A stretch of 64,000 nt of DNA. It comes from a beta proteobacterium MWH-UniP1. Its GTDB lineage: Bacteria > Pseudomonadota > Gammaproteobacteria > Burkholderiales > Burkholderiaceae_A. The DNA is taken from NCBI GenBank assembly GCA_036362785.1, contig CP143625.1, positions 435,401 through 499,400 of the forward strand. The letters are read 5' to 3'. Position 1 is the stretch's first letter, and each line of letters begins with the position of its first letter. The position numbers and the translations under genes are program-made. Positions 11,229-20,252 of this stretch are shown here, in pieces. The notes below the pieces were generated by a model that did no database searches, was not told where the DNA came from, and was given only the letters and a program-made list of their open reading frames with translations.

Positions 11229-11753
11229 TTAGCGCTTTTTCTCGTGATCGTGACTCTGGCCGTGGCCATGTTGGTGATCGTGTTCATGGCCATGATCGGG
11301 CTTATGACCATGCTCGTGTTCATGCTTGTGACGTTGTTCTTCTTGGTGCTCGTGACCATGATCATGCGCGTGGTCATGGTGATGATCAGGCCCGCAATGT
11401 TCGTCGTGCACGTGGTCATGTCCACAGCCCGGCCCGTGAACGTGGCCCGTTGGTGTGTTTTCAGCGGCGAGCAACACGGCTGATTTGTCTTTCAGTGTGG
11501 CATCTTGCTCGGGATCAAACTGGTCCATGCTGGTGAGCACACGAAAGCCCATGGTCTTGAGTTCGCTCGCGGCCATGTCGGCAGTGGTTTCGCCCCGGGG
11601 AAATTTCACAAAGTTGTTGCCGACTTCTACCGGGATGGCCCGCTGGGCCAGAAAGCGCACCACCCGCAGCAGTAGCAGTGGGGTGGTAGACGTGTACACG
11701 TGGATCTTTGTGCGATGGGTTGGCGATGGGTTAGCGCTTGTGATCGGGCTCAT
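11229..11753 (-). CDS. Small protein with histidine-rich metal-binding tail
   Basis: I do not recognise the family. The 174-residue product has an N-terminal region (about 15-100) containing LLLLRVVRFLAQRAIPVEV and a predicted mixed alpha/beta character. From about residue 103 to the end almost every second or third residue is His (GPGCGHDHVHDEHCGPD, HEHGHKPDHGHEHDHQHGHG). Such tails bind Ni, Zn, Cu or Co in hydrogenase/urease chaperones and metal transporters, but no nickel enzyme is nearby. The ATG at 11751-11753 overlaps the oxidoreductase gene by 23 nt; a GTG at 11697-11699 would remove the overlap. It sits 3 bp before uvrA. There is no signal peptide or membrane span, so it is probably cytoplasmic. 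Confidence 0.75.
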   Translation of the reverse strand: MSPITSANPSPTHRTKIHVYTSTTPLLLLRVVRFLAQRAIPVEVGNNFVKFPRGETTADMAASELKTMGFRVLTSMDQFDPEQDATLKDKSAVLLAAENTPTGHVHGPGCGHDHVHDEHCGPDHHHDHAHDHGHEHQEEQRHKHEHEHGHKPDHGHEHDHQHGHGQSHDHEKKR

Positions 11754-12729
11754 TGGTGACTTTCAGCATGATTTTGCCCACATGGGTTGATGACTCCATT
11801 AAAGCATGAGCTTTCTCGACTTCGTTTAAGGGAAATACGGCGTGGATCAGGGGCATCAGTCGGCCGGCGGAGAGTTCTGGCCAGATCGCGTGCTGCAGGG
11901 TTTTGGCCAGCCGGGCCTTGGCTTCATTTGATCTGGCGCGCAGGGTTGATCCCGTAAAAGTCAGGCGCTTCATCATCAGAAGCCGCCAGTCGGCATCGGT
12001 CTTGGGGCCGGCAAGAAAGGCAATCTGAAGCAGGCGGCCCTCCAGGGCCAGGCTTCGCAGATTTTTTTCGATATAGGGCCCACCCACCATGTCCAGAATC
12101 ACATTGACGCCCTGGCCGCTGGTCATGGTTTTCACTTCAGCCTGCCAGTCTTGGGTCTTGTAATTCATCACGTGATCGGCACCGATGGCCTTGCAGGCTG
12201 TTGCTTTTTCATCAGACCCAACAGTGGTGATGACCTTTGCCCCAATCCATTTGGCCAGTTGAATCGCTGTCACCCCAATGCCGCTCGATCCACCGTGAAT
12301 CAACACGGTCTCACCAGCACGTAATTCGCCGCGTTCGATCAAATTGGCCCAGACGGTGAGATAGGTTTCGGGCACTGCGGCAGCTTGAAGAAGATTGAAT
12401 CCATGTGGAATTGGCAGGCAGTGGCCGGCAGGTGTCGTCACAAATTCCGCATAACCGCCGCCGGGTGTGAGTGCGCAGACTTGTTCACCAACTTTCCACT
12501 GATCGACGCCCTCACCAACTGCTGCAATCGTGCCGCTGACTTCTAAACCCATGTAGGGTGATGCATCAGCAGGTGGCGGGTAGCTGCCTGACCGTTGCAA
12601 GAGATCAGGCCGATTCACGCCCGCATAGGCGACCTGAATCAGCACTTCGCCTACTTTGGGCGTTGGCGTTGGCACATCAATAATGGCGAGATCCGGCGTG
12701 CGGCTTGAATCGTGGGCAACAACGCGCAT
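11731..12729 (-). CDS. NAD(P)H quinone oxidoreductase (zeta-crystallin/PIG3-like)
   Basis: A zinc-independent medium-chain dehydrogenase/reductase of 332 residues, probably reducing quinones or enones with NADPH. It opens MRVVAHDSSRTPDLAIIDV, has the GroES-like fold with AYAGVNRPDLLQRSGSYPPP, and a Rossmann motif in ETVLIHGGSSGIGVTAIQLAKW (the HGGSSGIG loop). These are typical of the PIG3/QOR subgroup, and the length is normal. It lies 3 bp downstream of glnS and overlaps the histidine-rich gene, so glnS to uvrA probably form a single transcription unit. The physiological substrate cannot be inferred. Confidence 0.87.
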   Translation of the reverse strand: MRVVAHDSSRTPDLAIIDVPTPTPKVGEVLIQVAYAGVNRPDLLQRSGSYPPPADASPYMGLEVSGTIAAVGEGVDQWKVGEQVCALTPGGGYAEFVTTPAGHCLPIPHGFNLLQAAAVPETYLTVWANLIERGELRAGETVLIHGGSSGIGVTAIQLAKWIGAKVITTVGSDEKATACKAIGADHVMNYKTQDWQAEVKTMTSGQGVNVILDMVGGPYIEKNLRSLALEGRLLQIAFLAGPKTDADWRLLMMKRLTFTGSTLRARSNEAKARLAKTLQHAIWPELSAGRLMPLIHAVFPLNEVEKAHALMESSTHVGKIMLKVTNEPDHKR

Positions 12730-12732
12730 GGT

Positions 12733-14436
12733 TTATTTCCAGGAGTCTTTGAGTGTGACCGTGCGATTGAACACCGGCTTGCCAGGCTTGGAGTCGCGAT
12801 AGTCCGCAACGAAATAGCCATGCCGCTCAAACTGAAAGCGATCTTCGGCGTTCGCCTCTTTTAGGCTCGGCTCCATCGCGGCCTGAATCACCGTGAGCGA
12901 GTTGGGGTTGAGGTCGTCCATGTAGTTGCGCTCCAGCTCGGGCGGATCGCCTTCACGTCGTGCACCTGGCGTTGGGTGGGCAAAGAGACGGTCATAGAGC
13001 CGCACCTCGCCCATATAGGCATGGGCTGCCGATACCCAGTGGATATTGCCTTTGACTTTGTATTGATCTGCACCGGGTGTGCCGCTCTTGCTGTCGGGAA
13101 AAATCTTGGCACGAATCGCGGTGATCTCGCCCTGCTCGTTTTTCTCAACACCAGTGCATTCAACGACATAGGCATAACGCAGACGCACCTGTGCGCCGGG
13201 GCTTAAACGGAAGAAGCCTTTCACCGGCACTTCTTGGAAGTCTTCGCGTTCAATCCAGAGCTCACGGGAAAACGGCACGGCCCGCTTACCAAGATCAGGC
13301 TGCTGCGGATGATTGGGCGCGAAGCAGTCTTCAGTGTGGTCGGGCGCAACGTTTTCTAGGATGAGTTTGACAGGATCGAGTACCGCCACCTTGCGAAGCG
13401 CAGTCTCATTCAGATGGTCGCGCATGCACTCTTCGAGCACGCTGTAATCAATCCAGCCATCTGATTTCGACACACCAATCATTTCCGCGAAACGCCGAAA
13501 GCCCTCGGGCGTGTAGCCACGGCGGCGTGCGGCCATGAGTGTTGGCATGCGGGGGTCATCCCAGCCATTGACCGATTTGGAGTCGATCAACTCAATCAGT
13601 TTGCGTTTTGACAGCACCACGTAGGTCAGATTGAGCCGTGCAAACTCATATTGATGGGGCAGGGCCTTGGGGTTGAGTTTGCCGCAGGCAGCGACCTTCT
13701 CTAACAGCCAGTCATAAAGCGGCCGATGGTCTTCGAACTCTAGCGTGCAGACCGAATGGGTGATGTTTTCAATCGCATCCGATAGTGGGTGGGCATAGTC
13801 GTAGAGCGGATAGATACACCAGGTGTTGCCCGTGCGGTGGTGATCGGCATGCCGAATGCGATAGAGCACCGGGTCGCGCATATTCATGTTGGGCGACCCC
13901 ATATCAATCTTGGCGCGAAGCACATGGGTGCCATCGGGAAACTTTCCGGCACGCATATCGCGAAAGATCTGCAAAGACTCCGCAGCAGGACGATCACGGA
14001 AGGGTGAATTTTTACCAACTGCGGTGAGCGTGCCGCGGTTGGCACGAATCTCATCAGCGGTCTGCGAATCAATGTAGGCAAACCCCGCCTGAATTAGCGC
14101 TTCAGCAAAATCATAGAGCTGCTCGAAGTAGTCGCTCGCGAAATAGTGATGGTTGCCCCAGTCAAAGCCCAGCCACTTCACATCCGCCTCGATCGCATCC
14201 ACATACTCCTGCTCCTCCTTGGTCGGATTGGTGTCGTCTAAGCGCAGGTGGCAGCGGCCCTGATAGTCGCGGGCCAGACCAAAATTCAGGCAGATCGACT
14301 TGGCGTGGCCGAAGTGCAGATACCCATTGGGTTCCGGCGGGAACCGGGTGACCACCGACTGAACGCGGCCAGCGGCCAGGTCTGCGTCGATGATGTGACG
14401 GATGAAATTTACGGGGGCTGCGGGAGGGTTTGTCAT
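12733..14436 (-). CDS. glnS: Glutaminyl-tRNA synthetase
   Basis: Class I synthetase that charges tRNA-Gln; its presence means this organism does not depend solely on the Glu-tRNA amidotransferase route. It has 567 residues. The N-terminus shows FPPEPNGYLHFGHAKSIC, with the HIGH-type motif HFGH and the PPEPNGYLH of GlnRS rather than GluRS. The KMSKS equivalent is VVLSKRKL. The C-terminal anticodon-binding beta-barrels are present, with RFQFERHGYFVADY near the end. The length is in the usual range (about 550-580). Confidence 0.95.
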   Translation of the reverse strand: MTNPPAAPVNFIRHIIDADLAAGRVQSVVTRFPPEPNGYLHFGHAKSICLNFGLARDYQGRCHLRLDDTNPTKEEQEYVDAIEADVKWLGFDWGNHHYFASDYFEQLYDFAEALIQAGFAYIDSQTADEIRANRGTLTAVGKNSPFRDRPAAESLQIFRDMRAGKFPDGTHVLRAKIDMGSPNMNMRDPVLYRIRHADHHRTGNTWCIYPLYDYAHPLSDAIENITHSVCTLEFEDHRPLYDWLLEKVAACGKLNPKALPHQYEFARLNLTYVVLSKRKLIELIDSKSVNGWDDPRMPTLMAARRRGYTPEGFRRFAEMIGVSKSDGWIDYSVLEECMRDHLNETALRKVAVLDPVKLILENVAPDHTEDCFAPNHPQQPDLGKRAVPFSRELWIEREDFQEVPVKGFFRLSPGAQVRLRYAYVVECTGVEKNEQGEITAIRAKIFPDSKSGTPGADQYKVKGNIHWVSAAHAYMGEVRLYDRLFAHPTPGARREGDPPELERNYMDDLNPNSLTVIQAAMEPSLKEANAEDRFQFERHGYFVADYRDSKPGKPVFNRTVTLKDSWK

Positions 14437-14509
14437 GGGTTGAGATAAAACGGCTGAAACCCCGATTTTAGCTACACTGAGCGACTAATTTTGACCTTCT
14501 TTGACCGGG

Positions 14510-17350
14510 ATGCCGCCAGTGAGCACCGATTCTGCCAAGACCGATCTGCCCGAGCGTTTATTGCTCATTGATGCGTCGAGCTTTTTGTATCGCGCCTTTC
14601 ATGCACTTCCGGACCTGCGCACCAAGACTGGCCTGCCAACAGGGGCCTTAACGGGCATGGTCAATATGCTGCGTCGTGTGCAGGCGGACTATCCCTCACA
14701 TTACGTGGCCTGTGTCTTTGATCCCAAAGGCCCCACCTTCCGGGATGCGATTTATTCCGAATACAAGGCCAATCGGGCGTCCATGCCTGAAGATCTTGCG
14801 GCCCAGATCCCACCGGTGTTTCAGGCGGTGAAGGCCCTGGGCTGGCCACTGATTGTGGTGGATGGGGTGGAGGCTGACGACGTGATTGGCACGCTAGCGG
14901 TTCAGGCGGCTGAGAAAAAACTCCCCACCATTGTGGTGACCGGCGATAAAGACTTGGCCCAGCTGGTCAATGACCATGTGGTGCTGATCGACACCATGAG
15001 CCGTGATGGCGGCCCCGCCAAGGTGTCAGATCGCGATGCGGTGATTGAAAAATTCGGTGTGCCGCCCGAGAGGATCGTGGATTACTTAGCCCTGGTGGGG
15101 GACACGTCGGACAACGTGCCCGGCGTGGAAAAGGTTGGCCCCAAGACGGCGGCTAAATGGCTCTCCCAATATGGCTCTTTGGATGGCGTGGTGGAAGCTG
15201 CACCAAGTATTTCTGGTGTGGTGGGGGAAAACCTGCGTAAAGCGCTGGACTGGCTACCCACGGCCAAGGTCTTGGTGACCGTTAAAACAGATTGTGATTT
15301 GTCCGCCGCAATTGAGAGTTTTGAGTCGGATCTGACCTGGCGGCCAATTGATTTAGCCGCGATTGCAGAGCTCAAAGAAAAGTATCAGCTCGACCGCAGT
15401 CTGCGCGGGGTGGGTGAGACCGACGGTGCAGGATCGGCGGGTAGCACTCGTGCCTCTGGTGCGTCTTTGGGCCGTGATTTTTCGGCTGCCCGTCAGTCGG
15501 TGTCTGACACCTCTACCATCGCTGCGTCAGGACTCTTTGATATGGCGGGCGAATACATGGCGATTACCGATTGGCCGGCCTTTGATCGGCTATTTGCGGA
15601 ATTGCAAAGCGCGCCCCTGGTGGCGGTTGATACGGAAACCACATCCATTGATGCCCGGGCTGCAAAGATTGTGGGCATCTCATTTGCGGTTCGCGTGGGC
15701 CAGGGCTATTACATCCCGCTCGCACACCAGTATGCGGGGGCGCCCGCCCAGTTGGATCGTGATCAGGTCTTAGCGCGTCTGAAGCCATGGCTTGAAAGTG
15801 ACACCCATAAAAAGGTCGGCCAGAACCTGAAATACGATCAGCACGTGTTGGCCAGTGTTGGCATTTTTATGCGTGGCATTGCCCATGACACGCTTTTGCA
15901 ATCCTATGTTTTAGAGGCCCACAAATCCCACGATCTGGATTCACTATCGCAGCGGCATCTGGGCCGAAAAGGCTTGAGTTATGACGAAGTCACTGGCAAG
16001 GGTGCTTCCCGCATTGGGTTTGAGCAGGTTGCCGTGGATGTGGCCACCCGTTATTCCGGCGAAGATTCGGATTTCACGCTGCATGTTCACGAGACACTCT
16101 GGCCGCAGATTCAGCAAGAGGCATTGTTGACCAAGATTTACCAAGAGATCGAAATGCCAGTGGCCCAGGTGCTCTGGCAGATGGAGCACAACGGTATTCA
16201 GATTGACAGCGCTTTGCTCAATGAGCAAAGCGAAGAACTCGCTAAAAAAATCAGTGCCCTTGAGGCCCAAGCCTATGAGCTTGCAGGTCAGCCCTTTAAT
16301 CTTGGCTCACCCAAACAGTTGGGAGAGATTTTGTTTGGCAAGCTTGGCTATGCGCCTGTGAAGAAAACGGCCACCGGTGCGGCATCGACTGATGAAGAGG
16401 TCTTGGAAAAGCTAGCCGAGGACTATCCGCTTCCCCGTGTGCTGTTGGAGTGGCGCAGTTTTTCAAAACTGAAGTCGACCTACACCGATAAGCTGCCGAC
16501 TATGGTGGATCCCGTAACTCAGCGGGTCCACACCACGTTTTCTCAGGCCGTTGCGGTCACAGGCCGACTGGCATCGAGTGACCCCAATCTTCAGAACATT
16601 CCGGTGCGTACCCAAGAGGGCCGCCGAATTCGGCAGGCCTTTGTTGCGCCAAAGGGCCACAAGCTGATGGCTGCAGACTATTCACAGATTGAGCTGCGAA
16701 TCATGGCGCATTTGTCGGATGATCCTGGTTTGTCAAAAGCGTTTCTTGCTGGCGAAGATGTACACCGAGCGACCGCGAGCGAGGTCTTTGGGGTGCCACT
16801 CGATCAAGTCTCGGGTGAGCAGCGGCGCTACGCCAAGGTCATTAACTTCGGCCTGATCTACGGCATGAGTGCCTTTGGCTTGGCGCGCAATTTAGATATC
16901 GACCGTGGTATCGCGAAAAATTACATCGATCAGTATTTCGCAAAATACCCAGGCGTGGCCCGCTATATGGACGAGATTCGTAAAAGCGCCCGTGCCAAAG
17001 GCTATGTGGAAACGGTCTTTGGTCGCAGGTTATGGCTGCCCGAGATCAATTCCCCCAATGGGCCGCGGCGCCAGGGCGCCGAGCGGGCGGCGATCAATGC
17101 CCCCATGCAGGGCACGGCTGCCGATCTGATTAAGCTTGCCATGATTGAAGTGCAAAAAAGCCTGACCGAGAAAAAACTTCGGTCACGGCTGGTCTTGCAG
17201 GTTCACGATGAACTTGTTTTAGAAGTGCCTGACGAAGAGGTGGAAACGGTCCGGGCCATGCTGCCGCAGAAGATGGAAAAGGTAGCGACGCTGAAGGTGC
17301 CGTTGATTGTAGAAATTGGTGTTGGATACAACTGGGACGAAGCCCATTAA
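14510..17350 (+). CDS. polA: DNA polymerase I
   Basis: Repairs gaps and removes RNA primers. Three domains are visible: 5'-3' nuclease (about 15-300, with VFDPKGPTFRD and GVEADDVIGTLA), 3'-5' exonuclease (about 345-530), and family A polymerase (about 560-946). The proofreading residues look intact: DTET (Exo I), NLKYDQ (Exo II), YSGEDSDF (Exo III). Polymerase motifs A (DYSQIELR), B (RRYAKVINFGLIYG) and C (VHDEL) are all present. I chose ATG 14510 (MPPVSTDSAK); a TTG three codons upstream (14501) is also possible. The glnS-polA gap is short (73 bp) and divergent. Length about 946 residues. Confidence 0.95.
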   Translation: MPPVSTDSAKTDLPERLLLIDASSFLYRAFHALPDLRTKTGLPTGALTGMVNMLRRVQADYPSHYVACVFDPKGPTFRDAIYSEYKANRASMPEDLAAQIPPVFQAVKALGWPLIVVDGVEADDVIGTLAVQAAEKKLPTIVVTGDKDLAQLVNDHVVLIDTMSRDGGPAKVSDRDAVIEKFGVPPERIVDYLALVGDTSDNVPGVEKVGPKTAAKWLSQYGSLDGVVEAAPSISGVVGENLRKALDWLPTAKVLVTVKTDCDLSAAIESFESDLTWRPIDLAAIAELKEKYQLDRSLRGVGETDGAGSAGSTRASGASLGRDFSAARQSVSDTSTIAASGLFDMAGEYMAITDWPAFDRLFAELQSAPLVAVDTETTSIDARAAKIVGISFAVRVGQGYYIPLAHQYAGAPAQLDRDQVLARLKPWLESDTHKKVGQNLKYDQHVLASVGIFMRGIAHDTLLQSYVLEAHKSHDLDSLSQRHLGRKGLSYDEVTGKGASRIGFEQVAVDVATRYSGEDSDFTLHVHETLWPQIQQEALLTKIYQEIEMPVAQVLWQMEHNGIQIDSALLNEQSEELAKKISALEAQAYELAGQPFNLGSPKQLGEILFGKLGYAPVKKTATGAASTDEEVLEKLAEDYPLPRVLLEWRSFSKLKSTYTDKLPTMVDPVTQRVHTTFSQAVAVTGRLASSDPNLQNIPVRTQEGRRIRQAFVAPKGHKLMAADYSQIELRIMAHLSDDPGLSKAFLAGEDVHRATASEVFGVPLDQVSGEQRRYAKVINFGLIYGMSAFGLARNLDIDRGIAKNYIDQYFAKYPGVARYMDEIRKSARAKGYVETVFGRRLWLPEINSPNGPRRQGAERAAINAPMQGTAADLIKLAMIEVQKSLTEKKLRSRLVLQVHDELVLEVPDEEVETVRAMLPQKMEKVATLKVPLIVEIGVGYNWDEAH

Positions 17351-17368
17351 ACAAAAAAGGAGACAGAG

Positions 17369-18265
17369 ATGAACAGTTTTTTAAAAGACGAGATTAATTC
17401 CTTATCCCCCAAAAGCGACTCTGGTAGCACACGGCGCGGTTTCTTGCAGGGATCGATTGCAGCCGGCTTTGCGGCTGCAGTGGCGCCTACGGGGCCATTA
17501 CTTGCGCAGGTGATTAAAACCGATACGGCCGGGCTGACGGCCGGCATGGTGGAGATTCCCGCTGCAGACCGTAAGATTCCCGCTTATCGGGCGATGCCAG
17601 CGGGAAAGACCAAGCTTGGCACTGTGATTGTGGTGCACGAGATTTTCGGTGTGCATGAGTACATTCAAGACGTCTGCCGGCGCTTTGCGAAGCAGGGCTA
17701 CTTGGCAGTCGCACCTGATTTTTTTGCTCGCCAAGGGGACGTCAGCGCGTATAAATCGATCCCTGATATTTTCGCCAATGTGGTGAGCAAGGTGTCAGAC
17801 ACCCAGGTCTTGGGCGACGTAGATGCGACGATAAGCTGGGCCGCCGGAAATGGTGGTGATCCTTCAAAAGTGGGTATCACGGGCTTTTGTTGGGGCGGCC
17901 GCATTGTCTGGATGGCTTCTGCTGCCAATCCAAAATTAAAAGCGGGTGTCGCTTGGTACGGCCGATTGATGACCATGGTGAATCAGGCCACGCCGACTCA
18001 CCCACATGACATTGCGGGTAAATTGAATTGGCCGGTGCTGGGTCTGTACGGAGGCAAAGACGATGGCATTGGTCTGGATACCGTGGAAGAGATGAAGACC
18101 CGTCTGTCCTTTGGCGGCAAGGCATCCCAGGAATCAGAGTTTGTGATCTACCCCGATGCGCCACACGCATTTCATGCGGACTATCGGCCAAGCTACCGCA
18201 AAGAGGCCGCAGAGGATGGCTTTAAGCGTGCGTTGGCCTGGTTTAAGAAGTACGGCGTGGCTTGA
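17369..18265 (+). CDS. Dienelactone hydrolase family protein with Tat signal
   Basis: An alpha/beta hydrolase of 298 residues. The N-terminus has a twin-arginine signal (TRRGFLQGSIAAGFAAAVAP, arginines near residues 15-16), so export of a folded enzyme to the periplasm is likely. The DLH catalytic triad is visible: nucleophile Cys in GFCWGGR, Asp in GGKDDGIG, His in PDAPHAFHAD. It belongs to the YghX/carboxymethylenebutenolidase group; the substrate is unknown because no aromatic degradation genes adjoin. AAAGGAGACAGAG precedes the ATG as a strong ribosome-binding site. It is 18 bp after polA. Confidence 0.87.
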   Translation: MNSFLKDEINSLSPKSDSGSTRRGFLQGSIAAGFAAAVAPTGPLLAQVIKTDTAGLTAGMVEIPAADRKIPAYRAMPAGKTKLGTVIVVHEIFGVHEYIQDVCRRFAKQGYLAVAPDFFARQGDVSAYKSIPDIFANVVSKVSDTQVLGDVDATISWAAGNGGDPSKVGITGFCWGGRIVWMASAANPKLKAGVAWYGRLMTMVNQATPTHPHDIAGKLNWPVLGLYGGKDDGIGLDTVEEMKTRLSFGGKASQESEFVIYPDAPHAFHADYRPSYRKEAAEDGFKRALAWFKKYGVA

Positions 18266-18272
18266 TTAAGTA

Positions 18273-18295
18273 AGCCCAGCGCTGGCACTTGGGCT
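18273..18295 (+). terminator. Weak hairpin after dienelactone hydrolase gene
   Basis: AGCCCA (18273-18278) pairs with TGGGCT (18290-18295) just downstream of the stop codon. There is no clear T tract, so a factor-independent terminator is only possible, not shown. Confidence 0.3.
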
Positions 18296-18360
18296 GGCGT
18301 TGCTCACCGCCTGCCTCGACGAAAGTCACGGGGCTTGACAGCCCCTGTAGACTCCAAAAC

Positions 18361-19152
18361 ATGATGCTTACCTACACCCTAATTTGCGCTATCGCGGCAA
18401 CGATCTGTTCAATCCTATTGGCGGCGACCATTTCGCTTGGTCCGCTTTCTCGCGTGGTCGACCGCTTGGTAAGTTTTTCTGCCGGCATGCTGCTTGGTGC
18501 GGCACTCTTGCATCTGCTGCCCGAGAGCATTCATATGGGCGGAGAGATTCATGGGGTGAGCAAGGCATTGCTTGCCGGCTTGCTGGGCTTTTTCGTGCTG
18601 GAGCGATTGGCCATTCTTCGGCATGACCATCATCATGAGCATGACGGCCACGATCACCCCCAAGGCCATGACGCCCAAGCCGCAGGCCGCGGTGGTTGGG
18701 CCTTGTTGGTGGGCAGCAGCATTCATGCCCTTGCCGATGGCATTTTGATTGCAGCGGCATTTCATGCGGATGTGGCGTTGGGTCTTTTAACTGCACTTGC
18801 GATTGCGACTCACGAGGTGCCACAGCAAATCGGCAATTTCTTAGTCTTGCTCAATAGCGGTTTTACTAAACCAAAGGCGCTTATTTTTAATGTACTGACC
18901 GGTACCGGTGCGCTGGTCGGTGCACTTGTCGGCTACTTTTATTTGGCCCAGGCCAGCGATTGGGTGCCCTATGTGTTGGTGATCGCGGCAGCTAACTTCA
19001 TCTACATCGCCCTGTCGGACTTGATTCCGCAGTTGCATGCCCAGGCCCATCATCACGGGGGGCTGAGGCGCGCCGCCTGGTTGCAGCCAGCACTTATGCT
19101 GCTGGGAATCGCGGTCGCAGGTTACGCCTCAAGTCTCTTACACGCCCACTGA
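18361..19152 (+). CDS. ZIP family divalent metal transporter
   Basis: Probably imports Zn or a similar divalent cation across the inner membrane. The 263-residue protein starts MMLTYTLICAIAATICS. Membrane segments run near 5-25, 37-55, 70-90, 125-145, 155-175, 190-210 and 240-260. The cytoplasmic loop between spans 3 and 4 is His-rich (HDHHHEHDGHDHPQGHD), as in ZIP proteins. The metal-site helices read HALADGILIAAAF and ATHEVPQQIGNF, matching the HxxxDG and HExPQ motifs. I reject the longer upstream frame, because the ZIP N-terminus begins at this ATG. The His-tailed protein at 11229-11753 is another possible metal binder, but it is 6.6 kb away. Confidence 0.9.
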   Translation: MMLTYTLICAIAATICSILLAATISLGPLSRVVDRLVSFSAGMLLGAALLHLLPESIHMGGEIHGVSKALLAGLLGFFVLERLAILRHDHHHEHDGHDHPQGHDAQAAGRGGWALLVGSSIHALADGILIAAAFHADVALGLLTALAIATHEVPQQIGNFLVLLNSGFTKPKALIFNVLTGTGALVGALVGYFYLAQASDWVPYVLVIAAANFIYIALSDLIPQLHAQAHHHGGLRRAAWLQPALMLLGIAVAGYASSLLHAH

Positions 19153-19284
19153 TTTCGACGCTTTCGCCATTTGCACGCCATTTCCGGGGCGGCAATGTGG
19201 TAACTTTGCCAACGTATTTGGGTGGTGGATAAGCAAAAAATCAGTCCGCTGCGCGGTCTAATTAATTACGGAGAAGAATGAGTC

Positions 19285-19719
19285 ATGGGTGACAACGCTG
19301 AGATAACAGTGAAAGGCCTGCTTGTTGTGGGCGAAGGTGTCAATCTGAAAGGAACGTTCTCAGTGCCTGAGAAAGCCGTTATTTCTGGCACTCTGGAAGG
19401 CGAATTAACCGCTAAAGAAATTAACGTTCTTCAGACCGGGGTGGTTCGCGGCAAGATTGTTGCCGACGTTGTCGACATTAGCGGCCAGGTCTTTGATGCA
19501 TTGACCTCGAAGCGCTCGTTGTTTGTTCGGTCCTCGGGTGTTCTTACCGGAACGGTGAAATATGCCGAGTTAGAGATCGAAAAAGGCGGCCGACTCGAGG
19601 GTCAGCTGGATCGCTTCTCCGAGGGGGGCGGGGCCTCTGCTGTCCGGCCGGCCGGCGTGGTTGGGGCTACCACCGGAACTGTGCCAGGAAAAGATGGCAC
19701 TCCTGAGAAGAAAATTTAA
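19285..19719 (+). CDS. Bactofilin (polymer-forming cytoskeletal protein), copy 1
   Basis: Bactofilins self-assemble into filaments that localise cell-wall enzymes. This 144-residue protein contains the repetitive beta-helix core (about residues 5-110), seen as evenly spaced hydrophobic/glycine turns such as GLLVVGEGVNLKGTFS and AVISGTLEGELTAKEINV. The core is followed by a flexible Gly/Pro tail. The start ATG at 19285 follows GGAGAAG. It is 11 bp upstream of the second bactofilin, so the two are an operon. No membrane segment is seen; attachment, if any, must be through partners. Confidence 0.85.
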   Translation: MGDNAEITVKGLLVVGEGVNLKGTFSVPEKAVISGTLEGELTAKEINVLQTGVVRGKIVADVVDISGQVFDALTSKRSLFVRSSGVLTGTVKYAELEIEKGGRLEGQLDRFSEGGGASAVRPAGVVGATTGTVPGKDGTPEKKI

Positions 19720-19730
19720 CGAGGGCGGAT

Positions 19731-20192
19731 ATGGCAATTTTTGGATCTAAACCAGAACAATCTTCCGAAGATCTTCCGAGCGATCAGCAGGGCGGCATGT
19801 CGCCCCAGTCTGCTGCTCCACCTCAGCGGCAAGATGTCGTGTCCTCCGGGGCCCGCGACATATCGCCCTCGGGTCGTGATGAGGCGAATCGCCCATCGGT
19901 CATTAGCGAAGGCTTTTCATTTGTGGGCGAGATTCGCGGCAAGGGCCCCCTGACTGTTGACGGGGCAACCGAGGGGGTCATTGAGGTTGGGTCCCTGGTC
20001 ATTGGCGTGGGTGGCCGATCAGAGGGTCAAATCAGTGCCAAATCGATCAACGTCAAGGGCCGACTTTCGGGTACCGTGAATTGTGACGAGTTGGTCATTG
20101 GCGGTCGCGCCGAGGTGGATGGTCAAGTGACCTATGGGTCTCTTACGATTCAGCGCGGCGGAAACGTCCGCGGCGAACTCAAGCGAAAGTAA
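19731..20192 (+). CDS. Bactofilin, copy 2
   Basis: 153 residues: a disordered Ser/Pro/Gln-rich N-terminal tail (1-55), then a bactofilin beta-helix (about 58-150) with GFSFVGEIRGKGPLTVDG and turns repeated about every 17-18 residues, ending RGGNVRGELKRK. It differs from copy 1 in carrying its tail at the N-terminus, the more usual bactofilin layout. It is co-transcribed with copy 1 and convergent with copy 3. Confidence 0.88.
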   Translation: MAIFGSKPEQSSEDLPSDQQGGMSPQSAAPPQRQDVVSSGARDISPSGRDEANRPSVISEGFSFVGEIRGKGPLTVDGATEGVIEVGSLVIGVGGRSEGQISAKSINVKGRLSGTVNCDELVIGGRAEVDGQVTYGSLTIQRGGNVRGELKRK

Positions 20193-20214
20193 GCTTGTTA
20201 TCCCTGCCGCTGGG

Positions 20215-20236
20215 CCCCTGCCGATCACGGCGGGGG
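20215..20236. terminator. GC-rich hairpin between convergent bactofilin genes
   Basis: CCCCTGCCG (20215-20223), loop ATCA, CGGCGGGGG (20228-20236): nine base pairs including one G-T. It lies between the ends of two convergent genes and may stop transcription in both directions. There is no clear T tract. Confidence 0.5.
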
Positions 20237-20252
20237 CTGGCCCCGCAGGCGT

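Noticed and set aside
11244-11483. Hydrophobic plus-strand frame opposite the histidine-rich tail
   Set aside because: It is the antisense of His codons (which read as Met/Val) and would be an artefact.
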